Assembly: GCF_019084075.1 (NCBI RefSeq)
Contig: NZ_JAHREN010000001.1
Coordinates: 4,552,501 to 4,616,500, forward strand
From: Siccirubricoccus sp. G192
GTDB taxonomy: Bacteria; Pseudomonadota; Alphaproteobacteria; Acetobacterales; Acetobacteraceae
Direction of reading: 5' to 3'
DNA length: 64,000 nucleotides
Made by a program: the position numbers and the translations under genes. Every line of letters starts with the position of its first letter. Position 1 is the first letter of the stretch. A model generated the notes under the pieces. It was not told where the DNA came from and did not search any database. It saw only the letters and a program-made list of their open reading frames with translations. Below, piece after piece: positions 54,465-63,054 of this stretch.

Positions 54465-55700
54465 ATGACCGCCGCCAGCCCGGCCCCCGCCCCCAGCCAT
54501 GGCCACGATGCGCGCATCGTGGCGCTGATCGGCACCGGGCATTTCCTCTCGCATTTCTACATGCTGACCCTGCCGCCGCTGTTTCTGCTGTGGCGCGAGG
54601 AATTCGGCGTCTCCTTCGCCACGCTCGGCCTGGCGGTGGCGCTGATGAGCGGCACCACGGCGGTGCTGCAGACCCCGGTGGGATTCTGGGTGGACCGCTG
54701 GGGCGCGCGGCCATTCCTCGTCGGCGGCACCCTGCTGATGGCGTTGTCGGTCGCCGCCATGTCGCTGGCGCCGGCCTTCTGGATGATCCTGCCGCTGGCG
54801 GTGCTCTCCGGCATCGGCAACAGCGTCATCCATCCGGCCGACTATGCCATCCTGGCCGGCAGCGTGAACAAGTCCTTCATGGGCCGGGCCTTCGCGCTGC
54901 ACACCTTCACCGGCAATCTCGGCTTTGCCCTGGCCCCGCCGGTGGTGGCGCTGCTGCTCAGCGTGATGGACTGGCGCGGCGCGCTGCTGACGGTCGGGCT
55001 GCTCGGCCTGCCGGTGGTCGGCGCGATCCTGTTGCAAAGCCGCATCCTGCAGGACCAGGCCAGGCCGGCGAAGGGGCAGGACGAGCCCTCCGGCCGGGAG
55101 GTGCTGCTGAGCCGGCCGATGCTGCTGTTCTTCGCCTTCTTCCTGCTGACCTCCATGGCCGGCTCCGGCGTGCAGGCCTGGCTGGTGACGGTGCTGGGCG
55201 AGCTCTGGGGCACGCCGGTGCTGGTCGCCTCCTCGGCGCTCACCGGCTACCTGGTGGGCGCCACCTGCGGCACCCTGGTCGGCGGCTGGATCGCCGACAA
55301 GACGCGCCGCAGCCTGCTCGGCATGGTCGTGGTGCTGACCCTGGTGGCGATGGCGCTGCTGCTGGTGCCGGGCCTGGTGCCGCTGCCGGAATTGGTGCTG
55401 CCGGCGGTGACGGTGGTGGCCGGGCTGGCGCTCGGCACCTCCCGCACCCCGCGGGACGTCATGCTGCGGGACGCGGCGCCGCCGGGGCAGGTCGGCAAGG
55501 TCTTCGGCTTCGTCTCGGCCGGGCTGCCGCTTGGCTCCGCCATCACCCCGGTGCCGATGGGGATCCTCATCGACATGGGCCATCCGGGGCTGGTGCTGCC
55601 TGTCGTGGCGGGCCTGCTCGGCCTGTCGCTGTTCTGCGCCGGCGGGGCGCGCACGGCGAGCGTGGCGGGCCGGCGGGCGGAGACGGTGGCCGCCGAATAG
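54465..55700 (+). CDS. Major facilitator superfamily transporter
   Basis: This 411-residue inner-membrane protein has about 12 transmembrane helices in two sets of six. The conserved loop after helix 2 appears as GFWVDRWGARPFLVGG, and its counterpart in the second half is GGWIADKTRRSLLGM. The N-terminal RIVALIGTGHFLSHFYMLTL resembles FsR (fosmidomycin-resistance-like) exporters. The ATG at 54465 is used rather than an upstream TTG. It is followed after one base by the YicG-type gene. The substrate is unknown. Confidence 0.9.
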   Translation: MTAASPAPAPSHGHDARIVALIGTGHFLSHFYMLTLPPLFLLWREEFGVSFATLGLAVALMSGTTAVLQTPVGFWVDRWGARPFLVGGTLLMALSVAAMSLAPAFWMILPLAVLSGIGNSVIHPADYAILAGSVNKSFMGRAFALHTFTGNLGFALAPPVVALLLSVMDWRGALLTVGLLGLPVVGAILLQSRILQDQARPAKGQDEPSGREVLLSRPMLLFFAFFLLTSMAGSGVQAWLVTVLGELWGTPVLVASSALTGYLVGATCGTLVGGWIADKTRRSLLGMVVVLTLVAMALLLVPGLVPLPELVLPAVTVVAGLALGTSRTPRDVMLRDAAPPGQVGKVFGFVSAGLPLGSAITPVPMGILIDMGHPGLVLPVVAGLLGLSLFCAGGARTASVAGRRAETVAAE

Positions 55701-55701
55701 C

Positions 55702-56361
55702 GTGCCCAGTGGCCTGGCCGCCTTCGAGCAACTGCTGCGGGCGCTCGACCTCCTGGGCATCGCCGCCTTCGCCGCCTCGGGGGCGCTGGTGGCGTCGCGC
55801 AAGCAGCTCGACATCGTGGGCTTCGTGCTGATCGCCATCGTCACCGGTTTCGGTGGCGGCACGCTGCGCGACCTGCTGCTCGGCCGCACCCCGGTCTTCT
55901 GGCTGCGGGCGCCGGAATTGCTGGGGGTGTGCGCCGCCGCCGCGGTGCTGGTCTTCTTCACCGCGCATCTGGTGGAAAGCCGTTTCCGCCTGCTGCTCTG
56001 GGTCGATGCGCTGGGGCTGGCCCTCTATGCGGTGGTGGGTGCGGAGATCGCCCTGCTGGCCGGGGCGGACCCTTGGGCGGCGGTGCTGCTCGGCGTCGTC
56101 ACCGCCACCACCGGCGGCATCCTGCGCGACGTGATCTGCGACGAGCTGCCGCTGATCCTCCGCCGCGAGATCTACCTCACCGCCGCGGCAGTGGGCGCCA
56201 CCACCTTCGTCGCGCTGCGGATCGAGGGGGTGTGGCGGGAGCCGGCCCTGGCGGCCGGCTTCCTGGCGGCCTTCGGGCTGCGCGCCGTGGCGCTGCTGCG
56301 CGGCTGGTCGCTGCCGGCCTATCGGGCGCGGCCCGGGCGGGACTACCCGGACCGCGGATAG
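55702..56361 (+). CDS. TRIC cation channel family protein (YicG-like)
   Basis: This 219-residue inner-membrane protein has about seven helices and the duplicated TRIC/UPF0126 motif: GFGGGTLRDLLLGRTPVFW in the first half and TTGGILRDVICDELPLIL in the second. Bacterial TRIC homologues are trimeric K+-permeable channels. The GTG start at 55702 lies one base after the MFS stop, so the two genes are translationally linked. A longer upstream frame belongs to MFS sequence in another frame. Confidence 0.9.
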   Translation: MPSGLAAFEQLLRALDLLGIAAFAASGALVASRKQLDIVGFVLIAIVTGFGGGTLRDLLLGRTPVFWLRAPELLGVCAAAAVLVFFTAHLVESRFRLLLWVDALGLALYAVVGAEIALLAGADPWAAVLLGVVTATTGGILRDVICDELPLILRREIYLTAAAVGATTFVALRIEGVWREPALAAGFLAAFGLRAVALLRGWSLPAYRARPGRDYPDRG

Positions 56362-56371
56362 GGCGGGGCGC

Positions 56372-56956
56372 CTATTCGATGATGATCTCGCCGCGCATGC
56401 CGTGCTCGGCATGGCTGCGGCCATCCGCCGCCTTGACCTCGCAGCGGAGGTCGGTGAAGCGGCCCGCCTGCACCGGCACGAACCACCATTCGGCGGCGCA
56501 GCCGGGATAGACCTCGATCTCGCGGATGGCGCCCTTGAACTCGGCCATGACGCGGGGTTGCCCCGCCGCGTCCGGGCGCATCACCTGCACCTTGCGGGTC
56601 CAGATGCTGGCGGCGAAGCCCTCCGAGGTGAAGTAGTGCGGCTCCGGGCTGGGGTTGCGCAGCACCAGCCGGTAGAGCCGCCCGGTGCTGAAGCGCAGCC
56701 GCATCGGCCCGAAGACATGCCCGCCATCGGCATTGCCGAGTTCCACCACCATCTCGACAGGCGGCTGCCGCGAGAGGTCGCCGCCGGGCACGGCACCGCC
56801 CTGCCCGGCTGCCGGCCCCGAAACGAGGCCCACCGCCCCCGCCAGGCCGAAGCCCGCCATGCCCCGCCGCCCAAAGACGCCACCCTTGTTCGTGCCCAGC
56901 ATCCCATGCCCGTCGCCCGCAAGGCTGAACAGGTCTTCAGTTGAAGAGATCGACAT
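56372..56956 (-). CDS. Cupredoxin-like exported copper-protein candidate
   Basis: This is a roughly 194-residue protein. After a Tat-like signal (FGRRGMAGFGLAGAVGLVSG) the mature part resembles cupredoxins: YRLVLRNPSPEPHYFTSEG, the strand IREIEVYPGCAAEWWFVPVQ and the C-terminal RCEVKAADGRSHAEHGMRGE. It offers His, Cys and a Met as possible copper ligands. The start at 56956 (MSISSTEDLF) follows AGGGAA at 8 bases; a longer form from 57013 is possible. Electron-transfer or copper-chaperone function is inferred. Confidence 0.78.
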   Translation of the reverse strand: MSISSTEDLFSLAGDGHGMLGTNKGGVFGRRGMAGFGLAGAVGLVSGPAAGQGGAVPGGDLSRQPPVEMVVELGNADGGHVFGPMRLRFSTGRLYRLVLRNPSPEPHYFTSEGFAASIWTRKVQVMRPDAAGQPRVMAEFKGAIREIEVYPGCAAEWWFVPVQAGRFTDLRCEVKAADGRSHAEHGMRGEIIIE

Positions 56957-57079
56957 ATTTTCCCTAGCAATTTCAATAGATTGCAGAGTATATGCAGGCG
57001 CAGGGCGCGGCAAGCCCGGCGCGAGCGGGCCGGCCGCATCCGCGGCGGCGATGCCGGTTCCGGTTGCCGCAGCGCCTCC

Positions 57080-57300
57080 GGCGCTTCGACTTCAGCGGCG
57101 TCAACGGGCTCTTTGCGTCGGCGCGGGTGCCGCAGCCTGTCCTGGAGCGCCTCACCGATGTCTCCCGCGCGGTGCCGGCCAATCCGGAAACGCTGCGCCG
57201 ACTCCGCGCCATCCAGACCATCCCGGGCTATGAGGAGCCGGCCACCTTCCGCGCCTCGCTCGAGCGCAGCCTGCAGCAATGGACCGAGATGGCCGAGGCG
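57080..57300 (+). pseudogene. Bug-family binding protein, C-terminal remnant
   Basis: The frame from about 57082 encodes RFDFSGVNGLFASARVPQPV and ends IPGYEEPATFRASLERSLQQ followed by WTEMAE. This is clearly homologous to the C-terminal quarter of the intact Bug protein immediately downstream (GFSGLLAPARVPQPILDKL and SYRDPAAFRAQIERNLKEW). No start codon, signal peptide or N-terminal domain is present. It is the stub of a deleted tandem copy. Confidence 0.75.
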
Positions 57301-57422
57301 CCCGCCGCGCAACCGGGCGCGGAAGAATGGGCCACCCCGGCTTGCCGCCCACCGCGCCCGCCCATAGCCTGGGGCCGAGAGCCGCGGCAGCGGCCACAGA
57401 ACCTGTCTCGGGAGAGCACACC

Positions 57423-58422
57423 ATGCGGCGTCGTCCACTGCTCGGCCTGGCGGCCGGCACCCTCGCCATGCCCGCCGTGCTGGCGCGTGCCCAAGGGGGA
57501 GCCCAGGGCACGGCCGGCGCCTACCCCGACCGGCCGATCCGCTTCATCGTGCCCTTCCCCGCCGGCGGCGCCACCGATACCTGGGCGCGCATCGCTGCCG
57601 AGGGCATGCAGCCCGAACTCGGCCAGACCATCGTCATCGACAACCGCGGCGGCGCCGGCAGCATGATTGGCACGGAAGCCGCGGCGAAGGCGGTGCCGGA
57701 TGGCTACACGCTGCTCTTCACCATCACCACCTCCATCCAGTCCCCGGTGGTGCTGCGCCGCCATCCCTATGATTTCGTGAAGGATTTCGCCCCGATCGGG
57801 CAGCTCGGCTCCACCTCCATCACCTTCATGATCGGACCCAAGGTGCCGGCCGGGATCCGGACGCTGCAGGAGTTCATCGCCTGGGGGAAGGGCCGCGACC
57901 TCTCCTTCGGCGCCTATGCGCCGGGCTCGACGGGCCATGCCTTCGGCCTGCTGCTGGCCAAGGAAGCCGGGCTGAAGGCGGAAACCGTCTCCTACCGCGG
58001 CGAGGCGCCGATGGTGCAGGACCTGCTGGCCGGGCAGATCGATGGCGGCTTCCTCAGCATGGCCACGGCGGGGGGAGATGGTGAAGGTGGGGCGGTTCCG
58101 GCCGCTGGCAACCTCGGGCGACCGGCGCAGCCCGGCGCTGCCGGACACGCCGCTGCTGAAGGATCTGGGCTTCTCCGATCGCTTCGTCTTCGGCGGCTTC
58201 TCCGGCCTGCTGGCCCCGGCGCGGGTGCCGCAGCCGATCCTGGACAAGCTGGCGGCAGCCTTCCGCATCTCCGCGCAGAAGCCGGAGACGCATGAGCGCC
58301 TGCTGGCGCTGGATACCGTCCCGAGCTACCGGGACCCCGCCGCCTTCCGCGCCCAGATCGAGCGCAACCTCAAGGAATGGACGGAGATCGTCACGCAGCT
58401 CAACCTGACGGTCGATAGCTGA
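57423..58422 (+). CDS. Bug family substrate-binding protein, frameshifted
   Basis: This is a periplasmic receptor of about 332 residues. The signal peptide is MRRRPLLGLAAGTLAMPAVL; then come RPIRFIVPFPAGGATDTWAR, VIDNRGGAGSMIGTEA, DGYTLLFTITTS and TVSYRGEAPMVQDLLAGQI. The frame breaks at six G (58070-58075). Removing one gives LSMATAGEMVKVGRFRPLAT and a complete C-terminus ending LNLTVDS. A truncated relative lies just upstream. No TctAB genes adjoin, so the ligand is unknown. Confidence 0.87.
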
Positions 58423-59160
58423 GACCACCCGCCGCCCGCATTCCAGGCAGGCACGCGTCATTTAGCACCGAGGCTGGACCCGGCGAAGCCCGGGAGCCGC
58501 CCGGTTGCCCATGTCGGCGGATTTCGCGCGAGGTTTCGTTGTATCTGCAGCCAAGGCGCCATGTCAGGTTCCGCGCCCTTCCGGAAACCATGGCAGGCGT
58601 CTGCTCCGCGAGTCCGGCTTCCTCAGCGTCATCCTCGCGCCGATCCATGACTGCGTGCTCGAATCCGCCCGCTGGCAGGAGGTGGTGGTCGGGCTCGCCG
58701 CGACGACGGTGAGGACGCATCTCTCGGGCCTGTTCCGCAGGACCCGCACCACGCGCTGGAATCACGAGTAGGCGAGCATGGCCGTCACCACAGTAGTTTC
58801 CTTCCGATGCAGGAGGCCGCGCTCTGTAGTCTCGTATGCAATCCCGGTTCGGCGTGGAGCTGCCCGCCGGCGCAACCAGTCTCCGCGGTAGGACAGCCGA
58901 TGCTCCGCGCCCATCCAACCTGCTCTCCCTCACCCCTCCGGCTGCATCCCGCCGCGGCGCGGCCACCCCCGGGGACCGCACGGTCGCTTTCCATGGCGTG
59001 ACCGGGACAGCGGCCCCGCCGGCCGGCCCCGGGCCGGCGGCCTGGCATGGATGCTCCGCGCGGCCTTCCTGACGATTCCAGGATGTGCGCGCGGTCACAG
59101 ACCGCGCCGGATGCAGTCTCCAGAACCAGCCTCCGATCAGGCCCTTGGGGGAGAGCGTCG
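58423..59160. other. Largely non-coding region with a possible LuxR-type HTH remnant
   Basis: About 740 bases hold no gene that I can support. One short plus-strand stretch (58682-58756) reads VVVGLAATTVRTHLSGLFRR followed by TRTTR, which looks like the DNA-binding helices of a LuxR-family regulator (pattern TVRTHL...F.KT...R). There is no conserved lead-in and no full domain, so it is at most a fragment. The rest shows interrupted frames without ribosome sites. Confidence 0.4.
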
Positions 59161-59964
59161 ATGCCGCAGAGCTTGCCATTCCGGCCCGGGCCATGCCGCT
59201 GCGTCCTGGCCATGGCCATGGTCATCGCCACCATGCTGCCCGGCGGCTTGCTCCGCAGCGCCGACGCAGCCGAGCCGCAGGCGAACCCCGCCACGCAGAC
59301 CGTCACCTTCGTCGCGCCATCGGTCATCGGCACGCTCACCCTGCCCCTGGCCGGCGACGGACGCCGCCTGCCCGCGGTGGTGCTGGTCCATGACGCGCTC
59401 GGACCCGACCCGCGCAGCGAGGGCTACATCGCGCAGCTCGGCGGCGCCGGCATCGCCGTGCTCGAATTGCTGTCGGATGAGGTTCTGCCGGCTCTGCCCC
59501 TGGCCGCCGAAGCCCTGGCCGCCGACCCGCGGATCGATGGCTCCAGGATCGGCGTGCTGGGATTCGGGGCGGGCGCCGCCGCGGCAGCGGCGGTGCGGGT
59601 GCCCTTCGCGGCGCGGGCGCTGCTGTATCCCGGCTGCGCCACCCTGCCGGCCCAGCTCCCGGCCCCGGCCAGGACACCCCTGCTGCTGCTGCATGGCGGC
59701 GCCGACCCGGCCAACCCTCCCGCGGCCTGCGCCGCGGCGGCCGTGGCCCTCGCGCGGGGTGGCGCGGCGGTGCGGCGGGTCGAATATGCGGGGGCCGGAT
59801 TTGCCTGGGATCGCCCGGCCTACGGGCAGGAGGGGCGGTCGCTGCTGCCGGCACCGGGCAGCACGGAACGCATTCCGGCCGTCCCCTGGCCCGAACTGGC
59901 TGAATTCTCGGCGGCGCAGGTCGCCGGCTTCTTTGCCCTGGCGCTGCGGCCGGCGGGGCGATGA
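59161..59964 (+). CDS. Dienelactone hydrolase-like exported protein lacking the nucleophile
   Basis: This 267-residue protein has an N-terminal signal or anchor (CRCVLAMAMVIATMLPGGLL) and an alpha/beta-hydrolase core related to dienelactone hydrolases. It shows VVLVHDALGPDPRSEGYIAQ, then DPRIDGSRIGVLGFGAGAAA where relatives have a Cys or Ser (GFCxGG or GxSxG), and TPLLLLHGGADPANPP. The nucleophile position appears to be glycine, so hydrolytic activity is doubtful. The ATG follows GGGGGAGAG. Its stop overlaps the start of the MFS transporter gene (ATGA), implying a joint role. Confidence 0.75.
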   Translation: MPQSLPFRPGPCRCVLAMAMVIATMLPGGLLRSADAAEPQANPATQTVTFVAPSVIGTLTLPLAGDGRRLPAVVLVHDALGPDPRSEGYIAQLGGAGIAVLELLSDEVLPALPLAAEALAADPRIDGSRIGVLGFGAGAAAAAAVRVPFAARALLYPGCATLPAQLPAPARTPLLLLHGGADPANPPAACAAAAVALARGGAAVRRVEYAGAGFAWDRPAYGQEGRSLLPAPGSTERIPAVPWPELAEFSAAQVAGFFALALRPAGR

Positions 59965-61294
59965 GCGATGACGCCGCGCCGCAAGGCGCCCCGCGCAGGG
60001 TGACAGCCGCGGCGGCCGTGGTGCAGGCCATTCCGGCGGTTCGCCGCCGCCTGCCGCGCGCCATCGCCTGGCCAAGGCAGCGCCCGCGCGCGCTGTTCCA
60101 GGGCTGGGCCGTGGTGGCCGGCGCATTCCTGGTGACGATGGTGGGCTACGGTGCCGCCTATTCCTTCGCCGCCTTCGCGCCGGATCTGGAGCAGGCTTTC
60201 GGCGCCTCCCACGCCTCCGTCAGCCTAGTCTACTCGCTCTGCGGCTTCACCGCCTTCACGGTCAGCGCCATCAGCGGCCCGATCGCGGACCGCATCGGCC
60301 CGCGCCTGCTCGCGGCCATGGGCATGCTCATGGTCGGGACCGGCCTCGTCTCGGCCGGCGGCGCCACCAGCTTCGCCGAGGTGCTGCTGTGCTATGGCCT
60401 GCTGATCGGCATCGGCATCGGCTTCGCCTATGTGCCGGCGATCGCGGCGGTGCAGCGGTGGTTCGTTGTCCGGCGCGGACTAGCCTCCGGCATCGCCGCC
60501 TGCGGCATCGGCGTCGGCACGGCGCTGGTGCCGCCGGCGGCCGCGCTATTGGCGCGCATCGGAGACTGGCGCACCGCCTTCGTGATCTCCGGCGTGCTGG
60601 CGGGGCTGGTTGGCCTCGGCGGCGCGCTGCTCCTGGCCCGCTCGCCGGAAAGCCGGGGCCTGCATCCGGATGGCGCGCGAGCCCCGCCCCCGTGCCGCCG
60701 CGGGATTGCGCCCCGGTGCGCGAGGTGCTGCGCAGCCCGGGCTTCGCCCGCCTCTATGGCGCCTGCTTCCTGGTATCGGTGCCGGTAGGCGTGCCCTTCG
60801 CGCATCTCGCCGCTTTCGCGGAGGCGCAAGGGGTGCCACGCGGCGAGGCGCTGTCGCTCCTCGGCCTGATCGGCCTCGGCTCCATCGGCGGCCGCTTCGT
60901 CCTCGGGGCGCTGGCGGACGAGGTGGGGCGGCGGCAAACCTTCCTCGGCTGCTGCTGGGGCGTGGCGGCCGCCACCCTCTGGTGGGCGGTGAGCGGAACG
61001 GGGCTTGGCATGGCGGTCTTCGCCCTGGCGTTCGGCGTGCTCTATGGCGGCTTCGTGGCGCTGCTTCCGGCCTTCGCCGTGGACATCTTCGGCCGTCGCG
61101 CCGCGGGGGCGGTGCTGGGGGCCCTCTATACCAGCCGTGGCCTCGCATTGCTCGTCGGGCCGCCTCTTGTCGCGGTCCTCGCCGCGCTGGGCCGGACCTC
61201 TGCCCTGCCCATTGGCGTCTGCGCCTGCGCGGGCGTAGCCGGCGCGCTGCTGATGAGCAGGGTGCGGCCTTCGCCTGGCGAGGCCACCGGCTGA
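59961..61294 (+). CDS. Major facilitator superfamily transporter, frameshifted
   Basis: This is a 12-helix transporter of about 444 residues. The first half (from FQGWAVVAGAFLVTMVGYGA to LVGLGGALLLARSPESRG) and the second half (from VREVLRSPGFARLYGACFLV to GVAGALLMSRVRPSP) are in different frames. They meet in the central loop at about 60680-60692, where one missing C in a short C-run restores a normal loop. The conserved loop after helix 2 is GPIADRIGPRLLAAMG, and helix 7-8 has LGALADEVGRRQTFLG. It resembles oxalate/formate and monocarboxylate-type MFS proteins. It is coupled to the preceding hydrolase-like gene. Confidence 0.86.
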
Positions 61295-61350
61295 CCTGGT
61301 CGGGTGATCCCCTGTCCGGTTCCGAGACGCATCGGCCCGCCTCGTATCTT

Positions 61351-61395
61351 CGGCCCGATTCAGACCTCCGGGCCATGCGGCCCTGCGGTCATCGG
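61351..61395. repeat. Palindromic intergenic repeat, copy 3
   Basis: This is the same 45-46-base unit as at 18854 and 18909, in the same orientation and with the same nested arms, differing only at its last base. It again lies between two convergent genes, six bases before the stop of the HdrB-like gene. Confidence 0.8.
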
Positions 61396-61401
61396 CCCGC
61401 C

Positions 61402-62250
61402 TCACGCCGAGGGCGGCTTCCGCAGTTCCGGCTCCACCAGGCGGGTGAAGACCACCTCTCCCGCCGCCTCGATCCCTGCCGCGCCCACGGCGGCCCGCGG
61501 GTCGGGGGCGTTGCGCCAGGCCTTGTAGTCGTCCTTATAGGGCCAGCCCGCGGCCTCGGCCAGCAGGTGCACCCAGTTCACCACGCGGATCGGGTGAGTC
61601 TGCTCCAGCGCCACCGCCTCCCGGTGGCAGGAATGGAAGAGGGTGCAGAGCGTATCGGCGCCGCACTCCGCCATGGCCGCCAGCGCCGCCCGCTGCGCAT
61701 CCGCCAGCGCGCCGGGCACGCCGACCAGGCCGGAACACATATGGCCCGGCGCCCGGCAGGGATGCTCCAGCACCGTGAGGCCGGGGATGAGGCGCAGCAG
61801 ATCCGGCGCCAGAGTATTCACCGGCACCCGCGCATCGAAGCCGTGATGCGCATGCAGCAGCACCCGGGCCCGCACCGGATGCACCAGCAGCGGTCGCAGC
61901 CGCTCCCGCGCCGCATGCAGCACCTCGGAGACATGGGTGGTGGTGAAGGCGGTCGGCGTCACCGGCGCCATGACATCCTGCATGTTCATGTGGCAGGAGG
62001 GGCACCAGGTAATCACCTGGCCATGGCCGGCGGCGTTGAACTTCTCCACGGTGCGGCGGCCCATGCCCTCATTGATCCGGGCATTGGACTCCTTGGGCGA
62101 GCCGCAGCAATGCGCGGGGCCGCCGGCCGGCGCGGCCTGCACGCCCGCCACCTCCAGCAGCCGCGTGGTGAGGCGGATGATCTCGCCATGCCGCGCCATG
62201 TTGCAGCCGTACCAGAATGTCGCAGGCGCGGGGTGCATCGTCACAGCCAT
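61402..62250 (-). CDS. Heterodisulfide reductase subunit B-like (CCG domain) Fe-S protein
   Basis: This 282-residue protein has two cysteine-rich CCG-type domains. In the first, FWYGCNMARHGEI, AHCCGSPKESNARI and TWCPSCHMNM give the C...CC...CxxC pattern. The second has LEHPCRAPGHMCSG and LFHSCHREAV. Such domains bind non-cubane 4Fe-4S clusters in HdrB and related oxidoreductases (GlcF, LutA, GlpC). The start at 62250 overlaps the end of the HdrC-like gene by 10 bases. It is probably the electron-transfer half of a flavin- or PLP-linked oxidoreductase. Confidence 0.82.
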   Translation of the reverse strand: MAVTMHPAPATFWYGCNMARHGEIIRLTTRLLEVAGVQAAPAGGPAHCCGSPKESNARINEGMGRRTVEKFNAAGHGQVITWCPSCHMNMQDVMAPVTPTAFTTTHVSEVLHAARERLRPLLVHPVRARVLLHAHHGFDARVPVNTLAPDLLRLIPGLTVLEHPCRAPGHMCSGLVGVPGALADAQRAALAAMAECGADTLCTLFHSCHREAVALEQTHPIRVVNWVHLLAEAAGWPYKDDYKAWRNAPDPRAAVGAAGIEAAGEVVFTRLVEPELRKPPSA

Positions 62251-62648
62251 TGCGCCTGCTCCTCCTCGGTCATGGTGAGGCGTGCGAAGGCCTTCACCCG
62301 GGGCGAGAATTGCGTGTCCTCGCGCACCGGGATGCGCGGCGCCTCGCCCAGCGCGCCGCGCACGCGCATGCCGGCCAGGCGCAGCATGAGCGCGGCGTCG
62401 ATGCGCTCCGGGCAGGCGGCGGTGCAGAGGCCGCTTTTCGTGCAGGCGCCGATCCAGGCCAGCGCCTCCGGCGTGCCCGGCCCGTCCCGCAGCACATCCC
62501 GCATGCCCGCCGCCACCGCGCCCGGCGCCGCGGCATCCACGCCGGCGGCATAGGGCGTCATCGGGCAGGCGCGGACGCATTCGCCGCAGGCGGAGCAGAG
62601 CGCCGCCAGCCGCGCGGATTCGCCGCGGATATGCTCGGCGAGACTCAT
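62241..62648 (-). CDS. 4Fe-4S ferredoxin-type protein (HdrC-like)
   Basis: This 135-residue cytosolic protein has two four-cysteine motifs, LCSACGECVRACPMTPY and CTKSGLCTAACPERID, as in HdrC and the N-terminal part of GlcF. It would relay electrons to the HdrB-like protein encoded next. The ATG at 62648 overlaps the stop of the RidA gene (ATGA), and its end overlaps the HdrB-like start. All four genes of this operon are therefore tightly coupled. Confidence 0.85.
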   Translation of the reverse strand: MSLAEHIRGESARLAALCSACGECVRACPMTPYAAGVDAAAPGAVAAGMRDVLRDGPGTPEALAWIGACTKSGLCTAACPERIDAALMLRLAGMRVRGALGEAPRIPVREDTQFSPRVKAFARLTMTEEEQAQWL

Positions 62649-63028
62649 GTCTTCGGGCTCCAGACCGCGACACCCTCGATCTCGATGCGGCTTGCCGTGG
62701 TGGTGGATTGCGCGCCGCCGACGCAGGTGCTGGCGGGCGGCGTGGCAAGCTCGGCGAAGGCGTGGCGGCGCGCCGCGTCGAAGCCGGCATAGTCGCGCAT
62801 GTCGGCGAGCCAGGTATTCACCTTCAGCAGGTCCTGCAGCGAGGCGCCCTCGGCGGCCAGCGCCCGGCCGAGCCGCGCGAAGCACTCCGCCGCCTGCGCC
62901 TCCACGCCCTCCGCTTCCGCGGCGCTGCCGCGGGCAGTGACGCCGGAGCAGAAGATCAGCTTCGCGCCGCCCGGCAGCGGCACCACGCGGGCGGGGGAGA
63001 AGGCGGGCTTGCTGGGCGTGTCATTCAT
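62645..63028 (-). CDS. RidA family protein (enamine/imine deaminase)
   Basis: This 127-residue protein of the YjgF/YER057c/UK114 family forms trimers and hydrolyses reactive enamines/imines such as 2-aminoacrylate. Visible markers are LIFCSGVTARG near residue 25, LQDLLKVNTWLADMRDYAGF, and the C-terminal STTTASRIEIEGVAVW with the conserved arginine. It lies between a D-serine-dehydratase-like gene and Fe-S protein genes, which fits clearance of an imine made by the PLP enzyme. Confidence 0.9.
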   Translation of the reverse strand: MNDTPSKPAFSPARVVPLPGGAKLIFCSGVTARGSAAEAEGVEAQAAECFARLGRALAAEGASLQDLLKVNTWLADMRDYAGFDAARRHAFAELATPPASTCVGGAQSTTTASRIEIEGVAVWSPKT

Positions 63029-63054
63029 GCGACGTCTCCTGTTTGACCTGCTGG

